Below are positions 15,910-25,565 of a DNA stretch of 64,000 nucleotides, one piece after another. The first letter of the stretch is position 1; every line of letters begins with the position of its first letter. This DNA comes from JAVBNF01 sp031551725. Its GTDB lineage: Bacteria; Bacteroidota; Bacteroidia; Bacteroidales; P3. Under the pieces are notes generated by a model. It had not been told where the DNA came from. It ran no database searches and saw only the letters and a list, made by a program, of their open reading frames with translations. Location: the NCBI GenBank assembly GCA_031551725.1, contig JAVBNF010000033.1:1-64000 (forward strand). The letters run 5' to 3'. A program made the position numbers and the translations under genes.

Positions 15910-17733
15910 TTATTTAATTGCATTCAAAAATTCAGCCGTATTATTGAATTTAATGAATTCAACATCGTTCTTTGCTTTTTGTTTGTAAGAAGCATCGGCA
16001 GCGCAGGCTTTTTGCAAATTAGTATTCACATCGGCAGCATTGTTTTCGCGTGCAGCGCAGATAGCGAGCAAATAGAACGTAACTGCATCTTGCGGAGCAC
16101 AAGCCAAGGTTGTTTTTGCAGAAGCAATATCTTTATTCATTATTTGAGCCAACGCCAAGTTGTGTGTACAAGTTTCGTTGCTCATTGCAGAAGCGGCACC
16201 GGCATAATCGCCATCTTTAATTGCTAAAATTCCAAGATTGGATTTTGCTTCAGCATTACCTGCTTTTTGAGCACTTTCGAAATACGCTTTTGCATTTTTA
16301 AAATCGCCTTTTGCCAAAGTAACAACACCTAAATTATTCAAAATAGCACCGTTATTTGGTTGAATACCATTTCCTTTTTCAAGCATTTGCGAAGCATTAT
16401 CATAATCTTTCATATTGATTGCAACAAAAGCAGCATTATTATAACCTCTCCAATCATCAGCATACACGTTGGAGGCAGAAGTATAAATTTGCAATTTAGT
16501 TGCATTATCTTCTGTCAAGGTAGCAGAGTAAAGCAATTCTTCCACATCCAAAGAATCCGGATGCGAAGTAGAGAGAGCGGCAATTTGCTCGTCGGTTTTC
16601 TTTGCATCTTTGTAAGTAGCTGTAATTTCAGAGCGGCGGAGCGGAGGCAAGATGCTGTCTTCAATTTGTTTGTAAATAACCGTCATATTGCGGATTTCTT
16701 GTTGACGCGCCTCATGATCGGTATGCGAAGAAATCACATTGATAATGGTATTTTTCTCAGGAATATTCGATGCTTTCAAAGCGGTAAGGAAACCATCCCA
16801 GTCTTCACCCTTAGCTTCAGTGGAAATATTCAAATCTTTACGAATGTCTTTTTCTTTTTTCTTTTCAGCTTTAGCGCGTGCTTTGATTGCTTTGTTATAT
16901 TGATCATTCAAATATTTGTCGGCTGTTTTAGCACGGTCGGTCGACAAGTTTTGGTTACGCGATTCTTCACCTTCGGGAGAAGCCCAAGCAGAAATTTTGA
17001 TCGATTGCAATTCCATATTGGAAGCTAACAAAGTATCCATTTTGCGTAAAGCGGCTTTGTTTTCTTCAATTTTATTAGGTTTCCAATTCCAATCAAGTTT
17101 GGATTGGTCAACAACGAAGAAAATCGTAGCTTTATAATCGCTAAATGTTTCTTTTTGATATTTATCTTTTTCGAAACTTGGTTTAGCTTCGTTTTGAACC
17201 ATGTTTGAAGTGGTGTTGATGCCGTCAGCCAATGGTTTTTCGCCTAATTTAGCCGATTTTCCAATGCTGTCAACAGCCGTCAGAATAGATTGAATATCTT
17301 TATCTTTTGCTTTTTTCGCAGGGAAAACGGTCGGATTAACTACCAATTTAGATTGTTCCATTTCAGGTTTGTAATCGAACGTATCTTCATACTTGAAAGT
17401 ACCACCTTTTTCTTTATTGATTGTAGAAGCAGCACCATTCAATTGAGCGCTTTCACCTTGAATCAAAATCGGTTTTAACTTTGTACTTCCGCCTTCATAG
17501 CGCAACTCAGGTTGAAAAACCACACCGGCTTTTTTGCTGAAATACTTCGGATTATAAGTGCCTTCGATACTTACTTTCACCTTGTCGCCGTGCATTTCCA
17601 ACGGATTAGGAGTTGCAACATACTTTGCATCCGTAGGATGTTTTTTTACCATGTTCTTTAAATCATTACATCCGCTGAAAAGCGTTCCAACAAAAAGCAG
17701 CAGGATCAATGATTTGATTGTTCTAAGTTTCAT
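15910..17733 (-). CDS. Lipoprotein with OmpA-like and TPR regions
   Basis: A 607-residue lipoprotein (lipobox LFSGC near residue 21). The N-terminal ~170 residues form a beta-rich domain of unknown type. A middle region from about residue 185 has OmpA-like features: IKISAWASPEGEESRNQNLS followed by TDRAKTADKYL, comparable to the peptidoglycan-binding 'GhtD..G....N..LS..RA..V' pattern but with SPEGEE in place of the usual TD. It is interrupted by a lysine-rich coiled stretch (KARAKAEKKKEKDIRKD). The C-terminal ~200 residues are TPRs (NNLGVVTLAKGDFKNAKAYF). Probably anchors the outer membrane to peptidoglycan or scaffolds envelope complexes (inferred). Confidence 0.78.
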   Translation of the reverse strand: MKLRTIKSLILLLFVGTLFSGCNDLKNMVKKHPTDAKYVATPNPLEMHGDKVKVSIEGTYNPKYFSKKAGVVFQPELRYEGGSTKLKPILIQGESAQLNGAASTINKEKGGTFKYEDTFDYKPEMEQSKLVVNPTVFPAKKAKDKDIQSILTAVDSIGKSAKLGEKPLADGINTTSNMVQNEAKPSFEKDKYQKETFSDYKATIFFVVDQSKLDWNWKPNKIEENKAALRKMDTLLASNMELQSIKISAWASPEGEESRNQNLSTDRAKTADKYLNDQYNKAIKARAKAEKKKEKDIRKDLNISTEAKGEDWDGFLTALKASNIPEKNTIINVISSHTDHEARQQEIRNMTVIYKQIEDSILPPLRRSEITATYKDAKKTDEQIAALSTSHPDSLDVEELLYSATLTEDNATKLQIYTSASNVYADDWRGYNNAAFVAINMKDYDNASQMLEKGNGIQPNNGAILNNLGVVTLAKGDFKNAKAYFESAQKAGNAEAKSNLGILAIKDGDYAGAASAMSNETCTHNLALAQIMNKDIASAKTTLACAPQDAVTFYLLAICAARENNAADVNTNLQKACAADASYKQKAKNDVEFIKFNNTAEFLNAIK

Positions 17734-17777
17734 CTGAATTGAATATTTATGGTTCTTATTTTATACAAATTGCTTTA

Positions 17778-17785
17778 CAAAGTTA
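17778..17785 (-). promoter_or_regulatory. Putative -7 box (TAACTTTG, minus strand)
   Basis: CAAAGTTA on the plus strand reads TAACTTTG on the minus strand, 45 bases before the ATG of the OmpA/TPR lipoprotein. Confidence 0.5.
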
Positions 17786-17889
17786 ATAAATTATCGTTAA
17801 TAAACTTAATTTTTTTTATATTTTTTTACAAACAACAGAATGTTAATGAATAAAACGGTTATAAAATAGGCTTTTTAGAGTTTTTTTCG

Positions 17890-17897
17890 TATTTTTG
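17890..17897 (+). promoter_or_regulatory. Putative -7 box (TATTTTTG)
   Basis: TAnnTTTG match 25 bases before the ATG at 17922. It overlaps the TTG codon at 17895 that would otherwise be a possible start, which supports the later ATG. Confidence 0.5.
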
Positions 17898-17921
17898 CAA
17901 GGATTTTCAATAAAATTTCAA

Positions 17922-18485
17922 ATGAAAAAACTTTTTTTTGCTCTTTGTTTGTCTTTTTTTCTGCAAACAATACATGCACAGGCTTTTCAAAAAGATTCAA
18001 AAATGATTAATGCCGGATTGGGATTCGGATGGTCTTATTATCATGGAAGTTACGATAATGTCAGTTCTTTTCCGAATATTGAAGTTTCGTATGAGCAAGG
18101 CATTTACGAACTTGAAGATGTGGGCCCTATCTCTGTTGGAGGGATTTTAGGCTTTTCGCATTCGCAAAGAGATTTTAATTCCGGAGCGATTTCTATTAAT
18201 CAGAAGTGGAACGACATATATGCTGCGGCACGTGGAAAATTATATTTGAACGAAATTTTAGACAATCCTAAATTTGACTTATATGCCGGTCTTTCTTTAG
18301 GCTTGAGATACATAAACTACAAAGTAAGCGACAATTACAACGACCCGGATCGTCCGAACGATTTAAATTTAATGCTGAACGTTTTCGGCGGCGTACGTTA
18401 TTTCATCACCGACCAAGTTGCTATTTACGGCGAAGTGGGTTATGGAATTGCGTATTTAACCATTGGAGCAACTTTTAAACTTTAA
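17922..18485 (+). CDS. Small outer-membrane beta-barrel protein
   Basis: A 187-residue protein with signal peptide MKKLFFALCLSFFLQTIHAQ and a short barrel of glycine/aromatic-rich strands (MINAGLGFGWSYYHG; LYAGLSLGLRYINYKVS; QVAIYGEVGYGIAYLTIG). It ends in a strand terminating near the C-terminus (GATFKL), as for OmpW/OmpX-like small barrels. Function unknown. It lies 2 bases before thiL, so the two are probably co-transcribed although functionally unrelated. Confidence 0.8.
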   Translation: MKKLFFALCLSFFLQTIHAQAFQKDSKMINAGLGFGWSYYHGSYDNVSSFPNIEVSYEQGIYELEDVGPISVGGILGFSHSQRDFNSGAISINQKWNDIYAAARGKLYLNEILDNPKFDLYAGLSLGLRYINYKVSDNYNDPDRPNDLNLMLNVFGGVRYFITDQVAIYGEVGYGIAYLTIGATFKL

Positions 18486-18487
18486 TT

Positions 18488-19534
18488 ATGCCAAATACAG
18501 GAAATAAACGTACTGAAATCAGCTCACTCGGCGAATTCGGTTTGATCGACGATTTGATGTCGACTTTTACAAACCGTCAACCCACCACACTTAAAGGCGT
18601 TGGCGACGATGCGGCCGTAATTAAAAACGATAAAGAAACCACCGTCGTTTCCACAGATTTGTTGATTGAAGGTGTGCATTTCGATTTAACATATGCACCT
18701 TTGAAGCATTTGGGCTATAAAGCGGCTGCCGTGAATTTTTCGGATATGGCGGCCATGAACGTAAAGCCTCAACAGATTGTGATTGGTATCGCTTTGTCGA
18801 ACCGCTTTTCGTTGGAGGCTATTGAAGAGTTTTATGCCGGTTTGCGTTTTGCATGTGAAGAATTTGAAGTGGATTTGATCGGCGGCGATACGACTTCAAG
18901 TCAATCCGGTTTGATGATTTCCATTACGGTGATGGGACAAGCCGATAAAGATGAGATTGTTTACCGCAGCGGTGCACAAGAAAACGATTTGGTTTGTGTA
19001 ACCGGCGACCTCGGAGCAGCATACACCGGCTTGCTTTTGCTCGAACGTGAAAAACAAGAATTCTTGGCCAATCCAAATATGCAACCCGATTTACAAGGTT
19101 TTGATTATGTATTACAACGCCAGCTAAAACCAACGCCGCGCGTGGATATGGTGGATATTTTCGCACAATTAAAAATCAAACCTACGTCGATGATTGATAT
19201 TTCGGACGGTTTAGCTTCCGAAATTCTGCATATTTGCAAAGAATCAAAAAAAGGCTGTCACCTTTACGATAATAAAATTCCGATTGATCCGACCACTTGT
19301 ACGGCAGCGGATCTATTCAAGATTAATCCACTTGTTGCGGCACTCAATGGCGGCGAAGATTACGAATTGTTGTTTACCGTTAAACAAGAAGATTTCGATA
19401 AAATCAATGGCATTGCAGGCATTTCTATTATCGGCCACATTACTGAAGAAAACGCAGGCTGTATGTTGGTTCCAACCAATGGACCGATGGTGCCGATTAC
19501 GGCGCAAGGCTGGGACAGTTTCCGAGAAAATTAA
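18488..19534 (+). CDS. thiL: Thiamine-phosphate kinase
   Basis: ATP-dependent phosphorylation of thiamine monophosphate to thiamine diphosphate, the last step of thiamine cofactor synthesis. A 348-residue AIR-synthase-like fold with the expected metal/ATP motifs: GVGDDAAVI (about residue 37), VVSTDLLIEGVHF, LIGGDTTSS, CVTGDLGAAYTGL, MIDISDGLASEI and LNGGEDYELLFT. The full set of motifs is intact. No other thi gene and no TPP riboswitch is seen nearby. Confidence 0.95.
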   Translation: MPNTGNKRTEISSLGEFGLIDDLMSTFTNRQPTTLKGVGDDAAVIKNDKETTVVSTDLLIEGVHFDLTYAPLKHLGYKAAAVNFSDMAAMNVKPQQIVIGIALSNRFSLEAIEEFYAGLRFACEEFEVDLIGGDTTSSQSGLMISITVMGQADKDEIVYRSGAQENDLVCVTGDLGAAYTGLLLLEREKQEFLANPNMQPDLQGFDYVLQRQLKPTPRVDMVDIFAQLKIKPTSMIDISDGLASEILHICKESKKGCHLYDNKIPIDPTTCTAADLFKINPLVAALNGGEDYELLFTVKQEDFDKINGIAGISIIGHITEENAGCMLVPTNGPMVPITAQGWDSFREN

Positions 19535-19564
19535 GAATTAAAAATTAGGAATTAAGAATTGTAG

Positions 19565-19592
19565 AGGCAGACCTTTGTGTCTGCCTTTATTA
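19565..19592. terminator. Hairpin between convergent thiL and the FAD-synthetase-like gene
   Basis: AGGCAGAC (19565-19572) pairs with GTCTGCCT (19579-19586), followed by TTATTATT. It may terminate thiL; the T-tract is interrupted. Confidence 0.55.
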
Positions 19593-19618
19593 TTCCATGC
19601 GTTCTGCCGATTTTGTTC

Positions 19619-20392
19619 TTACAGAAACAACACGCGGACGCTGGTGCGGTCGATGTTTTTCGGTAGTTCTTCAAACAAAATTTCTTCGCCGATGGAGCAA
19701 ACGGTATTAAAAATCATATTGTTTGCAATGACCTGAACATCGTAAAAACCTTCTTCGGGAATGAGTTTATCGATATCAAACACTTTAAAAGCGCCCCTCG
19801 TTAATTTTCCGGTCAAACTATATGGATATCCGAGCATCGCGTTGGCGGTTTGCACGTCGCCACGGAGCAAGGCTTTACGGATGTTAGAGGAGCTGATGCT
19901 TTCGTCTTCTGTAAGAGTTTGCTTTTCCAATTGTTCGACCGTAAAATGTAGGCGCGTACTTAATCTTTGTAAAAGCGTGTAATTTCCGGCTTTTCCACGA
20001 CCGAAATTATGGTTGTAGCCAATAAAAATGTGTTTCATTTTTAGCTTCTCGCAAAGAACCGAAATCACAAAATCTTCGGCTTCCATCTGGATTAGTTCGG
20101 CATTAAAGGGCAAAATTACCAAATGGTCCAAACCTGCAGCGGTGAGCAAATCGTACTTTTCGGACTTGGTATTCAGCATAAAAAAATCGGCCAAATAATG
20201 TTCCGGGTCGAGAATTTTTGCAGGATGCGGATCAAACGTCACCAACAAGGTTTCGGCACCGATTTTAGCAGCTTTATCGCGCATTTTTTGCAATAAACAT
20301 TTGTGCGCCATGTGTACGCCATCGAAAGCGCCGATCGTGATAACGGTATTTGTTAGTGTTGGCAGCTGATTGAGATTCGTGTGTATTTTCAT
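19619..20392 (-). CDS. FAD-synthetase-like protein with a degenerate flavokinase half
   Basis: A RibF-family nucleotidyltransferase (FMN to FAD) of 257 residues, about 50 shorter than bifunctional RibF. The N-terminal FMN-adenylyltransferase half is recognisable: IGAFDGVHMAHKCLL (HMAH where HxGH is usual), VTFDPHPAK, IGYNHNFGRGKAGN and ISSSNIRKALLRG. The C-terminal flavokinase half begins YSLTGKLTRG but lacks the substrate-binding GRxLGFPTAN segment; only a shortened ~60-residue remainder (PEEGFYDVQV...) is left. It probably cannot phosphorylate riboflavin. Whether the transferase is active with HMAH is uncertain. A second, complete RibF would be expected elsewhere. Confidence 0.8.
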   Translation of the reverse strand: MKIHTNLNQLPTLTNTVITIGAFDGVHMAHKCLLQKMRDKAAKIGAETLLVTFDPHPAKILDPEHYLADFFMLNTKSEKYDLLTAAGLDHLVILPFNAELIQMEAEDFVISVLCEKLKMKHIFIGYNHNFGRGKAGNYTLLQRLSTRLHFTVEQLEKQTLTEDESISSSNIRKALLRGDVQTANAMLGYPYSLTGKLTRGAFKVFDIDKLIPEEGFYDVQVIANNMIFNTVCSIGEEILFEELPKNIDRTSVRVLFL

Positions 20393-20406
20393 AACTGAAT
20401 TATGAA

Positions 20407-20475
20407 TTGTTAATTATTAATTATTAATGAGTTTCGCCTCTAAGGGATTCATTAATAATTAGCAATTGATAATTA
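20407..20475. repeat. AT-rich inverted repeat with TTCGCC loop, copy 1
   Basis: AATTATTAATGA (20419-20430) pairs with TCATTAATAATT (20449-20460) around a loop beginning GTTTCGCC. The same arrangement with a GCTTCGCCC loop occurs near 32170-32250. Confidence 0.65.
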
Positions 20476-20479
20476 ATAA

Positions 20480-22213
20480 TTAGAAAGAATAGGTTGCTCC
20501 TACAACAAAATTCATGCGATACGACGGATAATCGTACCATTGATAATAGCGCTGATTGAGCAAATTATTTAAATTCAAAAATGCCGACCAATGTTTGTTA
20601 AAAATATATTCGCCACTCAAACTCCAGTCGAAAGCACCTTTTTCATAGGCTTTTTCCAACTCTCCCGGATTTGATTGTGATAATTGATAAGTGGAAAATA
20701 ATTCGGAATATGCAAAGAATTCTGTTTTGATAATAATTTTATTCATCCAAGCATAACGTATTTGTAAATTCCCTTCAAAAGCCGGCTTGTAAGGCACATC
20801 TTCGGAATATTTGTTGTAACGCCCCATCAAAGTTGCCGAGAAATTATCATTAAAAATATAATTAATATCGGCTTGTAATTTAAAAAGATTGGTATTCATT
20901 GTATATGGAAGAAATTCCGTAGGCATCACGTTCAAAGGTATCGCCGGATCCGGCACATTGAGAACAAAAGCGGGAGAAGTTCCAAACACAAGCATATCTT
21001 CCCATTTCTCAACAGAAGCCTGTAAATTCAAATTAATGCGTTTACTCAACGAAGTGTTGATTCCTCCGTAAAAGCTATACTTTTGCTTGCTAAATCCAAG
21101 ATCATTGATTGGAACCCAAACAGATAAAAACGGATTTTCTTTTGCAACTCTCGACATGGAATTTTTTTGCACATCGCCCGTTAACCCTAAATAAACATCA
21201 AACACATTCGGAACGCCGTGCCATTTGATTTCCACAGCCGGATTCACAGTCATCGATGTCATCGTGTCGTTCATCACATTAAATTTCAAAGCTGCAAAAA
21301 ATTCAAAATCACCCCAATTTACTTTTGCATACGGTTGAAGTTTAAACAACAAATCGCTGTATTTATCAGCATTTACAGGATCTGTGTTATAAAAATCCAA
21401 ATCAAACAGCAAGCCGTATTTTTGTTCATCCAATTGTTCAAACCATTGATGATTTTTACCAAAATCAAGCGTCAAATGCGGATTGTGCTGCTTCATTTTC
21501 CAATTGCTTTGCCAGTAGGAATAATCAAACATCAATTTATAAAACCATGCATCCGGTTCTGTATTATGGCTTGTTAGATCTGCTCGAAAACCGGCTGTCG
21601 TATATGCTCTTTTCGAAGCATCGTTCCATGTTGTTTTATCATAATCCGCAGGCTTCAAAGAGTCGTTCAAACCATACATATGCACCATTTCGCGATCGAA
21701 ATACAACTCGCCTCCAAGTGTGAATTTATCATAAAACAAACGTCCGAAAGCATTCGCTTTGTCGGTCGAATTATTATGTTCTACCAACGTATAATCTTTC
21801 AACTTTTGTCCGGCCGATGAAAGATGCTTATATTCGATTCCGTATGCATGATTTCGATTGCGTCCGCTGTTGTAAAACGCATCCAAATAAGGTGTAAGAT
21901 AATTACCGATGCCGGCTTTGATATGACCGTTGTAGAGCTTATTTATTGGCTCGCCCGATACTTTCGCCGCTTTGATTTCTTCCACATCAAACGAAGTACC
22001 CACTCGTCGGCTCAAAATATCAACATCCGCCTTTTGCTTAACTACATTCGTATCAACCATCACTTGCGGATTCACGTTAATTTTATACGACTCAGGAACG
22101 CTCGGTTTATAAGGCGCCACCACCATCACTTGCTCATTGTATTTTTGCGCACTCATCCCACAAACGACCAACATCAAAGTCGCAAAACACATATTTCTTA
22201 TTAGCAATTTCAT
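20480..22213 (-). CDS. TonB-receptor-like outer-membrane barrel without plug
   Basis: A 577-residue protein with signal peptide (CFATLMLVVCGMSAQ), a short proline-containing segment (VMVVAPYKPSVPESYKIN), then a long series of amphipathic strands rich in Tyr/Trp/Asn (LKAGIGNY-like, AYTTAGFRADL, FFAALKFNVM), ending RMNFVVGATYSF with terminal Phe as required for barrel assembly. No plug domain or carboxypeptidase-regulatory domain is present. It lies 34 bases after a 1033-residue TPR gene; this pairing suggests one operon and possibly a shared complex. Function unknown. Confidence 0.75.
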   Translation of the reverse strand: MKLLIRNMCFATLMLVVCGMSAQKYNEQVMVVAPYKPSVPESYKINVNPQVMVDTNVVKQKADVDILSRRVGTSFDVEEIKAAKVSGEPINKLYNGHIKAGIGNYLTPYLDAFYNSGRNRNHAYGIEYKHLSSAGQKLKDYTLVEHNNSTDKANAFGRLFYDKFTLGGELYFDREMVHMYGLNDSLKPADYDKTTWNDASKRAYTTAGFRADLTSHNTEPDAWFYKLMFDYSYWQSNWKMKQHNPHLTLDFGKNHQWFEQLDEQKYGLLFDLDFYNTDPVNADKYSDLLFKLQPYAKVNWGDFEFFAALKFNVMNDTMTSMTVNPAVEIKWHGVPNVFDVYLGLTGDVQKNSMSRVAKENPFLSVWVPINDLGFSKQKYSFYGGINTSLSKRINLNLQASVEKWEDMLVFGTSPAFVLNVPDPAIPLNVMPTEFLPYTMNTNLFKLQADINYIFNDNFSATLMGRYNKYSEDVPYKPAFEGNLQIRYAWMNKIIIKTEFFAYSELFSTYQLSQSNPGELEKAYEKGAFDWSLSGEYIFNKHWSAFLNLNNLLNQRYYQWYDYPSYRMNFVVGATYSF

Positions 22214-22247
22214 CTTAATTCCTAATTCTTAGTTTTTAATTCTTAAT

Positions 22248-25200
22248 TTAAATGTCTGTCGGTTCCGGAATTTCATCTTCATCTCCGGCATCCTTCAAAC
22301 GGCGCTGTGCATCCGCTCTTTTGGCTTCTTCTTCTTTGCGGATTACAACTTCTTTTTTCGCTTTCGCGAAATCCACTAAACTTTGATCTTCGGTATAATT
22401 ATCAATAATACTCTGAAGTGTTTGTTTGGCTTGCAAAAAATTGCTCCGCGCCATGTAAATATCGGCCCACAAAATGTAGGTTTTCGCAAGGTAATACTCG
22501 CTCGATGGATTTTCGCTGATAAGTTTAAAAATCATCTTTTCAGCCTCATCATATTTCCCATCAATCACCAACTGCTCCATTTGATTATAGGCCGCTTCGG
22601 CGGCATATTCCGGATTTTTCGATTTGCGAAGTTCGGCATATTTCTCCTGCGCAACCGCCGGTTTATTTAAGAACGTTGCCGCTGTAGCGATGTTGTGATT
22701 GGCTTCGTCTTTTACTTCTTCGGAAATTTTCGACAATGTCAACACTTTTTGCGATGCTTTTAATTTTTCTTCATCGTTATCCATCTTCTTGTAACAACGC
22801 ATAATTCCAATGCTTGCAATATTTTTGTTTGCCGGATTTTCGGCTTGTTGTTCAAGTTTTTTGTAATAATTCAATGCGCGTTCATAATCCTTATTATCGT
22901 AAGTAATGCGTGCGGCATTAAGCAAAGATGTTTCCGTATAGGATGAAAGCGGCGCATTAATTACCTTGTCGAAATAAATCAACGCATCGTTTGTATTTCC
23001 TTTGCGATAATCGCAATCGGCTAACAGATATTGCGCTTGTAAAGTGAAAACACCTTGTGGGAAATTTTCCAGATAATTGACAAATCCAATGCGTGCACCT
23101 TCGTAATCGCCTTCATTATAGCGAGCATCAGCCGAATTAAACGTAATCGAATCCTGTGCTTCCGGATTTACTTGTGCAGAAGGAATATTTTTGGTGTAAG
23201 CAAAGAAATCATTAATACGATTCATATCCATATAGATATTACGCAAATTCATCAAGGCTTCGCTTGCTTCGGGTGAGTTTGGCGCATCGCTTACAATTTT
23301 CTTAAAGGTGCCGATTGCTTTATCATTGTCGCCGGCATTGTAATAAATCAAGCCTTGCTTCAACATGGCCGTTTTTCCGTATGAACTGCTGTTGTATTTG
23401 CTCGAAAGCAATTGATAATATTCGAGCGCTTTCGGATTATTTTCGACAATCAAATAGGTGGTTGCCAATTCATTTACAGCAGAAGCGGCAAACAAAGATT
23501 CGGGATAATCTTTCAACAATTTTTGTAAAGCCGTAATTTTCTCATCAAAACGGCTCATAACACCTAAAGCAAGTCCTTTTTGGAAAAGGGCATAATCCTG
23601 ATCATAAGCCTTCATATCCACCGCATGATTGTACGCAGCAAGGGCCGACGGATAGTCTTTCAACAAAAACGCATTGTCGCCCAAACGTAAGTAGGCATCA
23701 TTCACCAGTGCAGGATCTTCTTCAGATGCTTTTTGCAAGAAGAGTTGAAAATTCTTACGGGCATCGGCATTCTTATCTTGTTTAAAATAAGCATAGCCCA
23801 AGTTGTAATGTGCTAAATTATAAACCGGCAAAGTACTTGCACCGGAAGCATTCAAGAAACTTTCATACGTTTGTGAAGCTGCTTTATAATCGTCCATCCT
23901 ATATTCGGTTTCGGCCTTCCAAAACCTTGCCTGCGCTTCAACGCGGTCGTCGAATGTATGCTCCAACGACTTGTCGAAAAGTGTCAAAGCATCGCTATAC
24001 TTGCGTTCGTTAAACAATTCCACGCCGCGGTTAAATGCAATCCGCTGGTAGGCTTCCGTCAGGCGTACATTTTTCTGTTTGATTTTCTCGATAGATTCCA
24101 ACGCTGCTTTGTAGTTGCGCGTTGTTAAATACATTTCCACCTGATAGCGTAAAATCTCTTGCTTGTGTTTAGAATCCGGATATTTTTCGAGATATTTTTC
24201 AAATTCGTTAATTGCATCTCCATAAGTAGCAGGGGAAAGTTCATACGTCAACTTAACGTAATTATAATACGCATCTTCTTCAATCAGCGGATCCATTTCA
24301 ATACGCGAAGCATCATAGAATGCAGCGTGTGCAAAACGGAGCAAATCCAAGTGCATGTAGCAATCGGCTAAATGATACAACGCATTTTGTTCCAACAAAT
24401 CTTTTTGTTCCGCAGTGGCTACTTTTTGAAAAAACACAGCGGCCGTATCGTAGATTTTCATGTGGTAATAGGTATAGCCCAGCATGTAGTTTTCATCGCG
24501 GTTGGGCGAAGTGGCCGATTGTGCAAAATACGTGCGGAAATAAGGCAATGCGCTATCAAAATGGTTGGTGTGGTAATAGGCTTCACCAATCAAACGGGAA
24601 ATTTCGGCGGCACGGCGGGCAGAAGCATTTTCAGTCATCGCAGGACCTTCGGCAATGACCTTGTCGTATTTTTCCTGTTTATGATAAATTTGTAAAATGT
24701 AAAACGGCACAATTTTACCGAAATTCTCATCCTCGCGCAAAGTTTCGAAGTCTTCGCGGGCGGTTTCGTATTTTTTCTCGGTGTATAAAATATAAGCGTA
24801 GTAATAGGTTGCAAGTGGGACATATTTGGACGAGCCTTGTTTTACATCGTAGAAATAAGTTTTTGCAGCATCGGAATTGCCGTCGCTGAAAAGCGAATAG
24901 CCGCGTTTGAAATTATATTCATCTTTGTGATTTTCTGGAACATCTTTCGGATCTATTTCAGCAAAAGTCTGATGTGCATCGCGATATTTTTTCACACCGT
25001 AATAATAGTTTGCCAATTCAAAAACGGCATCATTACGCCGGTTTGACGTGGGATGATTATCCAAAAAATCGATCATTTTCTGGTCGGCATTCTTGTGGAA
25101 TAAGCGCATATCGCAAACAGCGGCAAAATATTCGGCATCCACGCGCTGCAAACTTTCCTTTTCAGAAATCTTTTTGGCAACACGTGCAAACAATTCTTGT

Positions 25201-25349
25201 GCGGCGCCGTATTTCTCTTTGGCAAAAAGTTCTTCAGCTTCGCGGAAAGCGGCATCCGGTTCTTTATACACCTGCGTTCGTTGTGCTTGTGCAGAAAACC
25301 CGGCAGCAGCAAGCAGTCCGACAAAAATTATGTTTTTAATTCTTCTCAT
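22248..25349 (-). CDS. Large exported TPR protein
   Basis: A 1033-residue protein with signal peptide (IFVGLLAAAGFSAQAQ) and more than twenty TPR/BamD-like helical pairs through most of its length (for example AFREAEELFAKEKYGAAQEL near the start; LADCDYRKGNTNDALIYFDK and EKMIFKLISENPSSEYYLAK in the C-terminal half). It ends in a charged tail (EEEAKRADAQRRLKDAGDED). Likely a periplasmic scaffold. It is upstream of the plug-less barrel gene and co-directional. No catalytic motif is seen. Confidence 0.82.
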   Translation of the reverse strand: MRRIKNIIFVGLLAAAGFSAQAQRTQVYKEPDAAFREAEELFAKEKYGAAQELFARVAKKISEKESLQRVDAEYFAAVCDMRLFHKNADQKMIDFLDNHPTSNRRNDAVFELANYYYGVKKYRDAHQTFAEIDPKDVPENHKDEYNFKRGYSLFSDGNSDAAKTYFYDVKQGSSKYVPLATYYYAYILYTEKKYETAREDFETLREDENFGKIVPFYILQIYHKQEKYDKVIAEGPAMTENASARRAAEISRLIGEAYYHTNHFDSALPYFRTYFAQSATSPNRDENYMLGYTYYHMKIYDTAAVFFQKVATAEQKDLLEQNALYHLADCYMHLDLLRFAHAAFYDASRIEMDPLIEEDAYYNYVKLTYELSPATYGDAINEFEKYLEKYPDSKHKQEILRYQVEMYLTTRNYKAALESIEKIKQKNVRLTEAYQRIAFNRGVELFNERKYSDALTLFDKSLEHTFDDRVEAQARFWKAETEYRMDDYKAASQTYESFLNASGASTLPVYNLAHYNLGYAYFKQDKNADARKNFQLFLQKASEEDPALVNDAYLRLGDNAFLLKDYPSALAAYNHAVDMKAYDQDYALFQKGLALGVMSRFDEKITALQKLLKDYPESLFAASAVNELATTYLIVENNPKALEYYQLLSSKYNSSSYGKTAMLKQGLIYYNAGDNDKAIGTFKKIVSDAPNSPEASEALMNLRNIYMDMNRINDFFAYTKNIPSAQVNPEAQDSITFNSADARYNEGDYEGARIGFVNYLENFPQGVFTLQAQYLLADCDYRKGNTNDALIYFDKVINAPLSSYTETSLLNAARITYDNKDYERALNYYKKLEQQAENPANKNIASIGIMRCYKKMDNDEEKLKASQKVLTLSKISEEVKDEANHNIATAATFLNKPAVAQEKYAELRKSKNPEYAAEAAYNQMEQLVIDGKYDEAEKMIFKLISENPSSEYYLAKTYILWADIYMARSNFLQAKQTLQSIIDNYTEDQSLVDFAKAKKEVVIRKEEEAKRADAQRRLKDAGDEDEIPEPTDI

Positions 25350-25555
25350 TTTTACAGTTCTATTTTAACTTTGTAAAATTATAAACAAAAATCAAGCCAA
25401 ACTTGACGATGAGGAAAGAATTATTAACAGCGGAATGTTTGTTTTGCATTTTGTTCATAACTTTTTATGCAAAAAATAAATAATTGGATTTCTCGAGCGT
25501 TTATATAAGAAAGGATTTTTTCTTTTATAAATTTTGCAAAAAGTAATAAATTTAT

Positions 25556-25563
25556 TATCTTTG
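25556..25563 (+). promoter_or_regulatory. Putative -7 box of hicA (TATCTTTG)
   Basis: Exact TAnnTTTG match ending only 2 bases before the hicA ATG, so the transcript would start at or near the start codon (leaderless), unless another promoter is used. Confidence 0.45.
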
Positions 25564-25565
25564 TC

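Noticed and set aside
16360..17028. 222-residue plus-strand open frame antisense to the OmpA/TPR lipoprotein
   Set aside because: Shadow frame; Ile/Phe/Cys-rich translation is the complement of the lipoprotein's codons.
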